Source: JADKAV01 sp963732355
GTDB taxonomy: Bacteria; Actinomycetota; Actinomycetes; S36-B12; UBA10799
Direction of reading: 5' to 3'
Length of the DNA stretch: 64,000 nucleotides
NCBI GenBank assembly: GCA_963732355.1
Contig: CAVSZD010000011.1
Location: forward strand, 434,001 to 498,000
In this document: positions 16,073 through 24,592 of the stretch, piece by piece
Position numbering within the stretch: the stretch's first letter is position 1
How the letters are laid out: each line of letters begins with the position of its first letter
The notes under the pieces: generated by a model
The model's input: the letters and a program-made list of their open reading frames with translations, nothing else
Databases searched by the model: none
Told to the model about the DNA's origin: nothing
Program-made: the position numbers and the translations under genes

Positions 16073-17354
16073 TCGGGCCCCGTGGGTCGGTCAACGCCGC
16101 AACGGCCTGTGGGTCGAGGTCGAAAAGGGCGTGCAGAGCGGCCGCGTAACGGTCACCACCAGGGTCGATCGCGAACTCCTTCATGCGCACAGTCGGGGTG
16201 TGCAGCAAAGTGGCCACCACCCGCCGCATCGAATGCGCGATCTCCTTGAACTGCTCGTCTGTGAGATTCGCGCCGCGCAGGCGCAACCTCTCCAGTTCGC
16301 TCTCGACGACTTCCTCGGCGCGCGAGCGAAGTGCCACGACCACCGGTTCCACGCGGGCACTTGTCTGTCGGGCCACGAACTCACTTGTCGCGTCCATCAC
16401 GATGTGCTCGGCCGAACTCACGGACTCACCGGCGACCCTGGCCTGCGGCAGTTCGGCGATACCTGCGAGGTCGAGCCGTTGCACTCCGGGGATTCCGGCG
16501 ATGGCCGGATCTGTGTCGTGGGGCAGCGCGAGATCACAGAAGAACACGTCCGTGTCCACCCCGTCGAGCACGCGCTGCAAGTGGTCCGCGGTGATCAACA
16601 GTCCGGTCGCCCCGGTGGCGCTCACGACCACGTCGGCGGTGCGCAACTGATCGTCGAGATCGACAAGTTGTTTGCCCTGCCCACCGACCGCTTCGGCCAG
16701 CCGGTGCACGGAGGCTGCTGTTCTGCCCACGATCGTCACCCGGGCCCCGCGGGCGCTGCTAACCGACGCCGCCAGCGACGACATCGATCCTGAGCCGAGG
16801 ATCACGACGTTGCGCTCATGCAGCGAACCGAAGTGAGCCTCAGCCCGTTCGAGCGCCACCTCGACCACCGACGCCCCGTGCCGGCCGATGCCGGTGTCGG
16901 TCTGGACGCGCTTGCCCACCCGCAGGGCAGTCTGGGCCAGATCGTGCAGGTTGCGGCCCGCTTGGCCTTGGTCCACGGCCGTCTTGAACGCCTCGCGGAA
17001 CTGCCCCAGGATCTGTTCATCGCCGAGGACCATGGAGTCGAGGCCACTGGTAACCCGCAACGCATGGCGCACGGCTGCGTCCTCGTAGTGCACGTAGAGA
17101 TGTTTGGAGAGTTCCTCGACCGACAGGCCCGCACTTTTGGCCAGCACCACCGTCACGGCTTCGACGGCCGCATGGAACCGGGAGACCTCGGTGTAGACCT
17201 CGATCCGGTTGCAGGTCGACAGCAGCAACGCCTCAGCGACCGCGTCGGCTCCGGCGAGCATCGGCAGCGCCGATTCGGCATCCGCGGCGGCGACCTTCTC
17301 CAGAACCTCCATGGGCGCGCTGTGGTGGCTCACGCCGACGACCAGAAGACTCAT
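16065..17354 (-). CDS. hemA: Glutamyl-tRNA reductase
   Basis: Reduces glutamyl-tRNA to glutamate-1-semialdehyde, the first committed step of the C5 tetrapyrrole route. The 429-residue protein starts LLVVGVSHHSAP and has the catalytic cysteine in STCNRIEVY near residue 50, the VLGDEQILGQ motif, and a Rossmann motif VILGSGSMSS for NADPH (about 186-195). A C-terminal dimerisation helix region follows. The ATG overlaps the rex stop by 4 bp. Placing hemA directly behind the NADH sensor Rex links haem supply to cellular redox state, as in Streptomyces. Confidence 0.97.
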   Translation of the reverse strand: MSLLVVGVSHHSAPMEVLEKVAAADAESALPMLAGADAVAEALLLSTCNRIEVYTEVSRFHAAVEAVTVVLAKSAGLSVEELSKHLYVHYEDAAVRHALRVTSGLDSMVLGDEQILGQFREAFKTAVDQGQAGRNLHDLAQTALRVGKRVQTDTGIGRHGASVVEVALERAEAHFGSLHERNVVILGSGSMSSLAASVSSARGARVTIVGRTAASVHRLAEAVGGQGKQLVDLDDQLRTADVVVSATGATGLLITADHLQRVLDGVDTDVFFCDLALPHDTDPAIAGIPGVQRLDLAGIAELPQARVAGESVSSAEHIVMDATSEFVARQTSARVEPVVVALRSRAEEVVESELERLRLRGANLTDEQFKEIAHSMRRVVATLLHTPTVRMKEFAIDPGGDRYAAALHALFDLDPQAVAALTDPRGPSA

Positions 17355-18016
17355 CGGGACCGCCTTTGGACCGCGTGCACTGCAAGGATCTGGATCTCGG
17401 TGGCAAGGTCCACGGGGCGCACGACCACGTGATCGGGAACGCTCAAGTGCCCGGCAGAGAGGTTGAGAAGGCTGGTGACGCCCGCCTGCACCAGCTGGTC
17501 GGCAACCGATTGGGCCGCCGCCGCCGGGGTGGCGATCACGCCGATGGCCACTTGGTGGTCCTTGATGAAACTGTCGAGTTCGGACAGTGGACGGATCTCA
17601 ATCAGCTCCACGTCCGGGTTGCCGGCCTTGCCACCCACAAGGTCGAGGTCGGCGTCGAACAGCCCGACGACCCGCAATCCGCGCTCGACGAAGCCGCTAT
17701 AGCCAGCCAGGGCCCGGCCCATGTGCCCGATCCCCACAATGACCATGGGATGCTCGTCGGCCAGACCGAGGGCGACATTGACGCTCTCTCGCAGTTCTGA
17801 GACTGGATAGCCGACCCCGCGGGTCCCGTAACTGCCCACGTAGCTCAGATCACGGCGGACGACCGCCGGGCTGACCCCGACGTTCGCAGCGAGATCGGCG
17901 CTGTGCACCGTCTGGATGCCGGCGTTCTCCAATTGATGCAGGCAACGCAGGTACTGCGGCAGGCGGGCGATGGTCGCATCCGGCAACGAACGTCGTCGTA
18001 GTCGCGGCATGGACAT
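17351..18016 (-). CDS. rex: Redox-sensing transcriptional repressor Rex
   Basis: A 221-residue repressor that leaves DNA when NADH is high. An N-terminal winged helix (about 10-80: ATIARLPQYLRCL, VSPAVVRRDLSYVG, GTRGVGYPV) is followed by a Rossmann NAD-binding domain with VIVGIGHMGRAL and the GLFDAD acidic strand end. The ATG at 18016 has AGGTGA 2 nt upstream; a second ATG is two codons on. It heads the hem genes with a 4-bp overlap to hemA. Autoregulation is usual in actinobacteria, but I see no full Rex palindrome upstream, only one good half site near 18057-18065. Confidence 0.95.
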   Translation of the reverse strand: MSMPRLRRRSLPDATIARLPQYLRCLHQLENAGIQTVHSADLAANVGVSPAVVRRDLSYVGSYGTRGVGYPVSELRESVNVALGLADEHPMVIVGIGHMGRALAGYSGFVERGLRVVGLFDADLDLVGGKAGNPDVELIEIRPLSELDSFIKDHQVAIGVIATPAAAAQSVADQLVQAGVTSLLNLSAGHLSVPDHVVVRPVDLATEIQILAVHAVQRRSR

Positions 18017-18118
18017 CTGTCACCTGTCTGCTTGTGGGGGCTCCTCCATGCTACCGATTTCACAAGCATCAGCCACAATGACAATCGGGCGTAGACGTTC
18101 GGATTGCGGACGCTTGTG

Positions 18119-18346
18119 TCAGGCCGACAGAGCTGCGCGCAATCGCCCGGGATTGACCCGGAAGATGTCGTGGACCGCACCGTCCACCAGAACCACCGGG
18201 ATCTGGTCGGAGTAGGCGGCTGCCAGGCGGGGGTCGTCAAAGATCGACAACTCAGTCCAATGGGTGTCGGTCTCGGCGCAGACCGTTTCGATCACCTCGC
18301 GTGCCACGTCACACAAATGGCACCCGGGCTTGCCGATCAGCACCAC
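18119..18346 (-). CDS. Glutaredoxin-like (DUF836) small thiol protein
   Basis: A 75-residue protein with thioredoxin-fold features: a first strand VVLIGKPG, the active-site pair CHLC, a helix, and the cis-Pro region QIPVVLVDG followed by a C-terminal helix. This is the glutaredoxin-like family (DUF836) that sits upstream of hemA in mycobacteria (Rv0508 by memory). The start is uncertain: GTG at 18346 or 18343, both behind GGGGAG at the end of the preceding gene. It probably exchanges disulfides in the cytosol; a direct link to haem synthesis is suggested only by location. About 100 bp of non-coding DNA separate it from rex. Confidence 0.8.
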   Translation of the reverse strand: MVLIGKPGCHLCDVAREVIETVCAETDTHWTELSIFDDPRLAAAYSDQIPVVLVDGAVHDIFRVNPGRLRAALSA

Positions 18347-18354
18347 CCGCGCGC

Positions 18355-19861
18355 TCAGGTGCTCTCCCCGGGGTGATCCTCGCGCAGCCGCGCCTTGCTC
18401 ACCTTGCCCGTCACCGAGTGCGGCAGGTCGGCGACCACCTCGACGATCGTGGGGCACTTGAACCGGGCCAGCCGGACCCGCGCGAAATCAAGAATGGCCT
18501 CGCTGGTGACTTCGGTGTCCGCGACCACGAACGCCTTCACCGCCTCGCCGGTGTACGGGTGCGTGACTCCCATGACCGCGACCTCGAGGACCCCGTCCAT
18601 ACCCAGCAGCACGTCCTCGACCTCGCGCGGGTAGACGTTGAAACCGCTAACGATGATCAACTCTCGGCGCCGGTCGACGAGGCGCAAATCACCCTCATCG
18701 TCGGCATAGGCCACGTCCCCGGTGCCGAACCAGCCCTGCTCATCGGGGCCGTCCGCCCCGTCGGGCCAATAGCCGTTGAACAGATTCGGGCCGCGCACGA
18801 AGATCTCGCCCGGGTCGCCTTCTTCGACGACCTCCCCGTGCTCGTCGCGCAGTTCGATCTCGATGCCCGGCAGCGGCTGCCCGACGAACCCGGCCTTGGG
18901 CCGCCCGGAGACCAGGCTCGCGGCGATCACCGGGGAGCACTCGGTCATGCCGTAGCCCTCCCAGATCGGCTGACCGGTCAGATGTCTCGAACTGCTCCAT
19001 CACGTTGCGCGGCAAGGGCGCCGCCCCCGAAACGAGCATGCGAACACCCTGCAGCGCCGCGGCCAGACCATCTTGGGCCGACCAGGCCACGTACATCGGA
19101 GGGGCACCGGCGACGTTGGTGACTTTGTGCCGGTGAATTGCCTCCAGGGCCAGCGCCGGATCGAAGCGCGATGTGAGCACGATCGTGGCACCGTGGCGGG
19201 CGACCAGAGCGAGCGTGGCATTGAGCGCGTAGATGTGGAAGAGCGGCAAGACGCTGAGAACGACATCGTCGGGGGTCATCGCCGGGGGGTCCTGCAGTTG
19301 CGTGAGTTGCTCAACGTTGGCCAGCAGCGCCCTGTGGGTCAGCATTGCGGCCTTGGGACGTGAACTCGTCCCAGAGGTGAACAGCAGCACGGCCAGTGAT
19401 TCCGGATCTGTCGGGTCGACCGGCAGCGGCGAACTGCCCACCGTGAACCGGCGCCAGGCCTCGCTGCCCGGAACCAGTACCTCCAGGCCCTCGACCTGGC
19501 CCACCACGCCGGCCACATCGGCGTCGGCCACCACCAGCCGGACGTCGGCCTCTTCGACAACGCGGGACAGTTCGTGGGCGGTGTAGCCGGTGTTGAGCGG
19601 AACAGCCACCATGCCGGCGCGCAAGATCCCGAAGTACGTGGTGATGAACTCCAGGCCGTTGTGGGCCATGAGCCCGATCCGGGTTCCCCGGTCGAAGCCC
19701 TTGGAGATCAAACCGCTGGCCACAGCCCGAACCTGCCAGTCGACCTCACTCCAGGTCGTCATCCGGTCCTCGGTCACCACGGCGGGGTGCCGGGGCCGCG
19801 ATTCGGCCGCGGCCCGCACGAGATCGGCAAGGTTGGCCACCACGCCCGAAGTCTTACACAT
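18355..19861 (-). CDS. Acyl-CoA synthetase (AMP-forming), interrupted by a +1 frameshift
   Basis: ANL-superfamily ligase of about 500 residues that activates a carboxylic acid as acyl-AMP and transfers it to CoA. Motifs in order: LLFTSGTSSRPKAAMLTH (P-loop-like, about 170), LPLFHIYAL, GAPPMYVAW, then after a frame change YGMTECSPV, WFGTGDVAYADD, RRRELIIVSGFNVYPREVE and the C-terminal lysine in TGKVSKARL. The frame breaks near 18981-18984, where GAGACATCTGACC must lose one base to continue as ETLTGQPIWEGYGMTE; everything beyond matches the family without gap. The start is uncertain: ATG at 19861, or GTG at 19843, which has AAGACT at leaderless spacing. The substrate is unknown (medium/long-chain fatty acid likely). 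Confidence 0.88.
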
Positions 19862-19873
19862 GGCGCACTTCGC

Positions 19874-19879
19874 TAGCCT
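19874..19879 (+). promoter_or_regulatory. -10 hexamer, leaderless promoter of HAD gene
   Basis: TAGCCT lies 6 nt before the GTG at 19886. The intergenic gap to the divergent acyl-CoA synthetase is only 24 bp, which leaves room for leaderless promoters and little else. Confidence 0.5.
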
Positions 19880-19885
19880 GCAGAG

Positions 19886-20731
19886 GTGACGTTAGGTGAC
19901 GGCGAGGAACCGGGCTGGCAGACAGCCGAGATCTCCGAGCCGTCGGTCCCGGCTCTGGACCCGTCCAGCGCGGCCTTCTTCGACATCGACAACACCCTGA
20001 TCCATGGCGCTTCGATGTTTCATTGGGCGCGCGGACTGGCCAAGCACAAGTACCTCTCGCGCGGCCAGATCCTGGACTTCGTGTGGAAGCAAACGCGTTT
20101 CATCGTGGTCGGCAAAGAGGACGCCGACGACATGCGCGATGTGACCTCCGAGGCCTTGTCGCTGGTGAAGGGCCGCAACCAGGCCGAGCTTGTGACATTG
20201 ACCCGCGAGATCTTCAACGAGTACATGATCGATCGGTTCTGGCCGGGCACAGTCGCCTTGGCGCAAGGCCACATGGACGCCGGTCAACGAGTGTGGCTGG
20301 TTTCAGCCGCACCCATTGAACTGGCCGAACTCATCGCCGAGCACCTCGGACTTTCAGGGGCGTTGGGGACCGTCTCCGAGCAGATCCACGGTGTGTATAC
20401 CGGCCGGCTGGTGGGCAAACCGCTGCACGGGGAGGCCAAGGCCGAGGCGGTGACCGCCCTGGCGCAGCGCGAGGGCTTGGACCTGAGCCGCTGCGCGGCG
20501 TACTCCGACTCCTCCAACGACATCCCGCTGCTGTCCTTGGTCGGTATTCCGGTGGCGGTCAACCCGGACCGCGCACTGCGCCAGCACGCACGACGTAACG
20601 GTTGGACCGTGCGGGACTACCGCACGACCCGCCGCGTGGTGAAGGTCACCGCCCCCGCAGTGGGCGCGGCTGGGCTTGCGACCGGGGTGGCAGTGGGCGC
20701 CGTGATGGCGCGTCGGGCGCTGCGGGCCTAG
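19886..20731 (+). CDS. HAD-IB family phosphatase (SerB-like)
   Basis: A 281-residue haloacid-dehalogenase phosphatase. Motif I is FFDIDNTLIHGA (nucleophile Asp plus acid/base Asp, about residue 33), motif II Ser/Thr in WLVSAAP, motif III Lys in HGEAKAEA and motif IV YSDSSNDIPLL. The cap between motifs I and II is helical, as in HAD-IB (phosphoserine phosphatase-like) enzymes. A hydrophobic Ala/Gly-rich C-terminal segment (about 252-275) could anchor it to the membrane. It corresponds by position to the SerB1-type gene that neighbours the hem cluster in mycobacteria, although substrates of such proteins include lysophospholipids as well as phosphoserine. An acyltransferase gene is convergent with it. 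Confidence 0.85.
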   Translation: MTLGDGEEPGWQTAEISEPSVPALDPSSAAFFDIDNTLIHGASMFHWARGLAKHKYLSRGQILDFVWKQTRFIVVGKEDADDMRDVTSEALSLVKGRNQAELVTLTREIFNEYMIDRFWPGTVALAQGHMDAGQRVWLVSAAPIELAELIAEHLGLSGALGTVSEQIHGVYTGRLVGKPLHGEAKAEAVTALAQREGLDLSRCAAYSDSSNDIPLLSLVGIPVAVNPDRALRQHARRNGWTVRDYRTTRRVVKVTAPAVGAAGLATGVAVGAVMARRALRA

Positions 20732-20789
20732 GGGGCTTGGAGGCTTGGGGGCTTGGACCGGCTCGCAATCCTGGCCTCCGGAGGCCGTT

Positions 20790-20858
20790 GGTTAGAGGTT
20801 GTGCTGTTGGTTAGCGAATCCACGCGTTGTTTCTCTAACCAACCGCACAACCTCTAAC
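20790..20858. repeat. Family B nested palindrome, copy 1
   Basis: Outer arms GTTAGAGGTTGTGC and GCACAACCTCTAAC are perfect complements; inner arms TTGGTTAG and CTAACCAA pair inside them, leaving a short asymmetric centre that includes CGAATCCACGCG. It lies between convergent genes, so a bidirectional transcript-end structure is plausible, though no U-tract follows. Confidence 0.9.
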
Positions 20859-20985
20859 GCGGGCCGGTTTGGCCGGGGCCCGGGTCGGCTGAGGACCGCG
20901 GTTCCCGGTCGGGCCGGTTTGGCTGGGGCCCGGCGAAGCGCACCGGGCCCGGGTGGCTGAGGCCCGCGGTTCCACCGGGCGTCCT

Positions 20986-21054
20986 GGTTAGAGGTTGTGG
21001 TCCTGGTTAGCGAATCCACGCGTTGTTTCTCTAACCAACCGCACAACCTCTAAC
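20986..21054. repeat. Family B nested palindrome, copy 2
   Basis: Same as the copy 196 bp upstream apart from the left inner arm (GTCCTGGTTAG instead of GCTGTTGGTTAG). The GC-rich sequence behind it (GGGCCGGTTTGGCCGGGGCC) also repeats the one behind copy 1, so 20790-21150 is a tandem duplication of an approximately 196-bp unit. Confidence 0.9.
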
Positions 21055-21153
21055 GCGGGCCGGTTTGGCCGGGGCCCGCGGTTCCCGGCGGGCCGGTTTG
21101 GCTGGGGCCCGGCGAAGCGCACCGAGCCCGGGTGGCTGGGGCCCGGTGGCCGC

Positions 21154-22161
21154 CTAGAAGAACACCGACCGGCGGGCCACCAACAAGCGGTAGAGCGTCT
21201 GCTGGATGGTCTCGCGCACCTGGTCGGTGAGGTCGAAGACCAGCATCGGGTCATCGGCCGCGGATTCTGGGAAGTCGTCGGTGCGGATGGGCTCGCCGAA
21301 CTCGATGATCCACTTGCTGGGCAGCGGCACCAGTCCCAACGGACCGAGCAGCGGGAACGTCGGCGTGATCGGGAAGTACGGCGCTCCGAGCAGCCTGGCC
21401 ATCAGCCGAGCGTTCCCGATGATCGGATAGATCTCCTCTGCGCCCACGATGGAGCACGGAATGATCGGCGTCTTGGTGCGCAACGCCGCTGCGACGAAAC
21501 CGCCACGGCCGAACCGCTGCAGCTTGTACCTCTCGCTGAAAGGTTTGCCCACTCCCTTGAAGCCCTCGGGCCAAACCCCCACGAGCTCACCGGATGAGAG
21601 CAACCGCTCGGCGTCTGGGGCACAAGCCAGGGTGTGGCCGGCCTTGCGCGACAACTCAGCGACAACGGGGAGCTGGAACACGAAATCGGCACCCAGCATG
21701 CGCAACTTCCGGTGCGCGGGGTGGTGGTCCCAAATGGCCAACTGGGTCATCATCGAGTCGATCGCGACCGTGCCGGAGTGGTTGGCCACGAGCAGCGCGC
21801 CGCCTTCGTCCGGGATGTTCTCCAAACCGCGGGTCTCGATGCGGAACCACCGTTTGTACAGCGGCCGGAACGGGGCCAGCAGGACGCGGTCGGTGAGTTC
21901 GGCGTCGAAACCGAAGTCGTCGACCTTGTAGTCACCAGTGATCCGCCTGCGCAGGAAGGCCAAGGCACCAGCCACGCGGGTGTCCCAGTCGACGTGCTCC
22001 TCGGTGCCGGGAAGCGGCGTGGCGTCCGTGGCCACGTCCTGCGCGGGTGCGGTGCTGCCCCGACTGGCGCGCGCACCAGCGCGGGGTGCAGTCTTGCGCG
22101 CAGTCGGTTTCTTCTTCTTGGGGTCCTTGCCCTTCAAAGGGATGACTCGTGCGTCGGGCAC
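21154..22161 (-). CDS. Lysophospholipid/glycerol acyltransferase (PlsC-like)
   Basis: A 335-residue acyltransferase. A Lys-rich, disordered N-terminus (about 1-50) precedes the PlsC-type domain, with the catalytic block VANHSGTVAIDS (about 124-135), the acyl-acceptor-site block GVWPEGFKGVGK, and a block TPIIPCSIVGAEEIYP. It transfers acyl groups to lyso-lipids or another glycerol-type acceptor on the inner membrane face. GTG start with GAAAGGA upstream. The order PlsC-like, epimerase, bS22 matches the mycobacterial Rv0502, Rv0501, Rv0500B order as I recall it. The His-to-Asp spacing is two residues longer than the textbook HX4D, as seen in this subgroup. Confidence 0.85.
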   Translation of the reverse strand: MPDARVIPLKGKDPKKKKPTARKTAPRAGARASRGSTAPAQDVATDATPLPGTEEHVDWDTRVAGALAFLRRRITGDYKVDDFGFDAELTDRVLLAPFRPLYKRWFRIETRGLENIPDEGGALLVANHSGTVAIDSMMTQLAIWDHHPAHRKLRMLGADFVFQLPVVAELSRKAGHTLACAPDAERLLSSGELVGVWPEGFKGVGKPFSERYKLQRFGRGGFVAAALRTKTPIIPCSIVGAEEIYPIIGNARLMARLLGAPYFPITPTFPLLGPLGLVPLPSKWIIEFGEPIRTDDFPESAADDPMLVFDLTDQVRETIQQTLYRLLVARRSVFF

Positions 22162-22165
22162 CGGT

Positions 22166-23188
22166 TCAATCCTTTCCGGTCAGCAGCGACAGAAGTTGAT
22201 CCTCGATGTTCTCAACCCGCTCGGGCGGCAGCAGACGGTTGAGGTTGCGCGCCTCGACGAACGAGTCGAAGGTCTCGCTGGTCGTGTGCTGGGGGACAAA
22301 ACCGAACTCGGTGCGCATGCGACTGGTGTCGATGCCCCGTCCATAGGTCAGGAACCGCACCTGCTCGGGGCTGAAGTCTGCCAGGCCCAGCCGCCGGAAG
22401 AAGGCGCCGACCGAGAACGCAAAAGGCCCCGCGATGGGGATCACCGGCCGGCCCGCGCGTCGCGCAGCCTGCGAGACCAGGATGACGCCGTCGCCAGCCA
22501 CATTGAAGGTTCCCGGGTGCTCCTCGATCGTGGCGCGGCGCAACGCGTCGAGGCCGTCGTCCTCGTGGATGAACTGCATGCGGGCGTCGAACCCGAGCAC
22601 GACCGGGATGACCGGCAGCGAGAAGTAGGTGGCCATCGGGGTCTGCACCCGCGGACCGAAGTAGTTGGCGAAACGCAAGGTTGTGACCAGCACATCGGGG
22701 CGGCGCCGCGCGAACCCTCGCACGTACCCTTCGACCTCGACGCTGTCCTTGGCCCAGCCCGAGGTGGGGGCGTGTTTGGGCTCCATCTCCTCGGTGAACA
22801 TTGCGGGGTCCTTGGGCCCGGCCCCGTACACCGACGAAGTGGACTTCACAACGAGTTTGCGCACGGTCGGCGACTTCTGACAGGCCGCCAGCAACTGCAT
22901 CGTGCCGATGACGTTGATCTCTTTCATCGACATCCGGCCACCGGCCTGCATGGGCGTGGCAATGACCCCCATGTGGACCACGGTGTCAACCTCGGCGGCG
23001 TCGATGACCTTCGCGATGATGGGGTTACGGATGTCGGCGCGGACGAACTCGGCGCCACCGATCTCCTGACGTGGGGCCACCACGTCCACACCGATCACCC
23101 GATCGACCTTCGGGTCCTGGGTGAGGATCTGTGCCATCCGGCCGCCGAGGTAGCGGGAGACTCCGGTGACCAGGACGACCTGACCCAT
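22166..23188 (-). CDS. NAD-dependent epimerase/dehydratase (GalE2-like extended SDR)
   Basis: A 340-residue extended short-chain dehydrogenase. N-terminal nucleotide-binding motif VTGVSRYLGGRMA (about 6-18), then ADIRN and the substrate-side block STSSVYG, but the usual YxxxK catalytic pair is not clearly present (GWAKDSVEVEGYV occurs where YxxxK is expected). The active-site chemistry may therefore be altered, which is a known trait of this mycobacterial-type subgroup. ATG at 23188 with AGGTAA upstream. Its 3' end is 4 bp from the acyltransferase start, so both form one unit. Sugar-nucleotide epimerase activity is only a family-level guess. Confidence 0.82.
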   Translation of the reverse strand: MGQVVLVTGVSRYLGGRMAQILTQDPKVDRVIGVDVVAPRQEIGGAEFVRADIRNPIIAKVIDAAEVDTVVHMGVIATPMQAGGRMSMKEINVIGTMQLLAACQKSPTVRKLVVKSTSSVYGAGPKDPAMFTEEMEPKHAPTSGWAKDSVEVEGYVRGFARRRPDVLVTTLRFANYFGPRVQTPMATYFSLPVIPVVLGFDARMQFIHEDDGLDALRRATIEEHPGTFNVAGDGVILVSQAARRAGRPVIPIAGPFAFSVGAFFRRLGLADFSPEQVRFLTYGRGIDTSRMRTEFGFVPQHTTSETFDSFVEARNLNRLLPPERVENIEDQLLSLLTGKD

Positions 23189-23195
23189 CGGTTAC

Positions 23196-23294
23196 CTACT
23201 TCTTGTTGCGGCGCTGGACGCGGGTCTTGCGCAGCAGCTTGCGATGCTTCTTCTTCGCCATCCGCTTGCGGCGCTTCTTGACAACCGAACCCAT
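23196..23294 (-). CDS. Small basic ribosomal protein bS22 (AURKAIP1/COX24 domain)
   Basis: A 32-residue protein, far below usual size cutoffs. It is made almost only of Lys and Arg: VVKKRRKRMAKKKHRKLL is the conserved AURKAIP1/COX24-like core found in actinobacterial protein bS22, which binds the 30S subunit. The ATG at 23294 has a perfect AGGAGG 5 nt upstream. It sits directly before the epimerase gene, as in mycobacteria (Rv0500B by memory). Confidence 0.92.
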   Translation of the reverse strand: MGSVVKKRRKRMAKKKHRKLLRKTRVQRRNKK

Positions 23295-23331
23295 TCAGGC
23301 CTCCTGTGACGTTTCCCCCAGGGTAGTCGGA

Positions 23332-24507
23332 TCAGAACATCGGGTCGGGGTCTGGGTCGATTCCCAGGTGCGGAAAGGCAGCCCTGCGAGCCGACAGGAC
23401 CGCCGCATCCACCGGATCGTCGGGGTTGTACCCCGTCTCCCAGCTACGGACCCACGGATCCCGGCCGTCACCCATCGTCAGTGGCGGGTCGCGCTGCAGA
23501 ACCTTCGAGATCAGGTTGCGGAACGCCTCCGGAGTGGGGTCGGTGGGATCAATCGGCGCGTTCAGAGCCTCGGCGAGCAGGTGAGTCCAGGCCAGCGGGA
23601 CCACGTCCACCCACTCGTAACCCCCACCGCCCGTTGCGATCCAGCGACCCTGGGCGTGGGCGTGCGCCAAGCGGTGCAGAGCCCTGTAGGACATCCGCTG
23701 CCCCTCAATGCTCAACGCCATGTGGGCCAATGGGTCGGAGAAGTGGCTGTCGCACCCCTGCTGGGTCACCATGAACTGCGGTTCGAACGCCCGCAACGCC
23801 TGCGGCACGACGGCCTCGAACGCCCGCAGCCAGGCGTTGTCGGCGGTCCCCGGTGGCAAGGCGACATTGATCGCTGAACCCTCGGCATCGGACCCGCCGA
23901 TCTCCGTGGGCCATCCCGTGCCGGGGAACAATGTGCGAGGACTCTCGTGCAGTGAGATGGTCAGGACCCGCGGATCGTCCCAGAAGTGCTGCTGCACACC
24001 GTCACCGTGGTGGACATCCACATCGACGTATGCGACCCGTTCGACCCCCTGGTCCAACAGCCACTTGATCGAGGTGGCCAGGTCGTTGTAAACGCAGAAC
24101 CCCGACGCCCGGTCGGGCATGGAATGGTGCAGTCCCCCTGCGAAGTTGATCCCGTGATCTGCCTCATCGCGATAGACCGCTTGGGTGACTGCCAAGGAGG
24201 CTGCACACACACGCTCGGCGTGGACGTGCATATCAGCGAATGTCGGCACGTCGTCGGTCCCGAGTCCGTGGCCGCCCGCCGTCTCATTGCGCACCGCCTC
24301 GATGAAGTCGGCGGTGTGGATGCTCTCCAGCAGCCCCTCGGGCATTTCCGCCGGCTTCACGACCGTGAGGTTCTCGTTTTCCAGCAGTCCGAGGTCGCGC
24401 GAGAGCCTGTAAGCCAGCTGCACCCGCAGCGGCGCCAAGGGGTGACCCGGGCCGAAATCGTAGTGCCGCAGATCGTCGTCCCAGACGAAAGCGACGCGAT
24501 GGCTCAT
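23332..24507 (-). CDS. acuC: Histone-deacetylase-family protein AcuC
   Basis: A 391-residue Zn-dependent deacetylase of the class I/II histone-deacetylase superfamily. Motifs: HPLAPLRVQLA near the start, GGLHHSM (His-His pair), YVDVDVHHGDGVQ (zinc ligands Asp and His), a TISLHESP block, and a C-terminal GGGGYEW. AcuC removes acetyl from lysines, classically of acetyl-CoA synthetase. Here no acs gene is adjacent, although a frameshifted acyl-CoA synthetase lies a few kb away. A TAGCGT hexamer 7 nt before the ATG suggests leaderless transcription divergent from the MgtE-like gene. Confidence 0.93.
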   Translation of the reverse strand: MSHRVAFVWDDDLRHYDFGPGHPLAPLRVQLAYRLSRDLGLLENENLTVVKPAEMPEGLLESIHTADFIEAVRNETAGGHGLGTDDVPTFADMHVHAERVCAASLAVTQAVYRDEADHGINFAGGLHHSMPDRASGFCVYNDLATSIKWLLDQGVERVAYVDVDVHHGDGVQQHFWDDPRVLTISLHESPRTLFPGTGWPTEIGGSDAEGSAINVALPPGTADNAWLRAFEAVVPQALRAFEPQFMVTQQGCDSHFSDPLAHMALSIEGQRMSYRALHRLAHAHAQGRWIATGGGGYEWVDVVPLAWTHLLAEALNAPIDPTDPTPEAFRNLISKVLQRDPPLTMGDGRDPWVRSWETGYNPDDPVDAAVLSARRAAFPHLGIDPDPDPMF

Positions 24508-24514
24508 GCTCGCA

Positions 24515-24520
24515 ACGCTA
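24515..24520 (-). promoter_or_regulatory. -10 hexamer, leaderless promoter of acuC
   Basis: TAGCGT on the minus strand, 7 nt before the ATG at 24507, fits TANNNT at leaderless spacing. Confidence 0.55.
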
Positions 24521-24592
24521 CTCAGATTCCGATTGTGTGGGTAGGTAATCGGTCAGCTCAAACCCATCCGCCGCAAGGGCAGACTGGTGGTC

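Noticed and set aside
18056..18066. Rex operator upstream of rex
   Set aside because: Only one good half (TTGTGAAAT on the minus strand) is present; the matching TTCACAA half at the correct spacing is missing.
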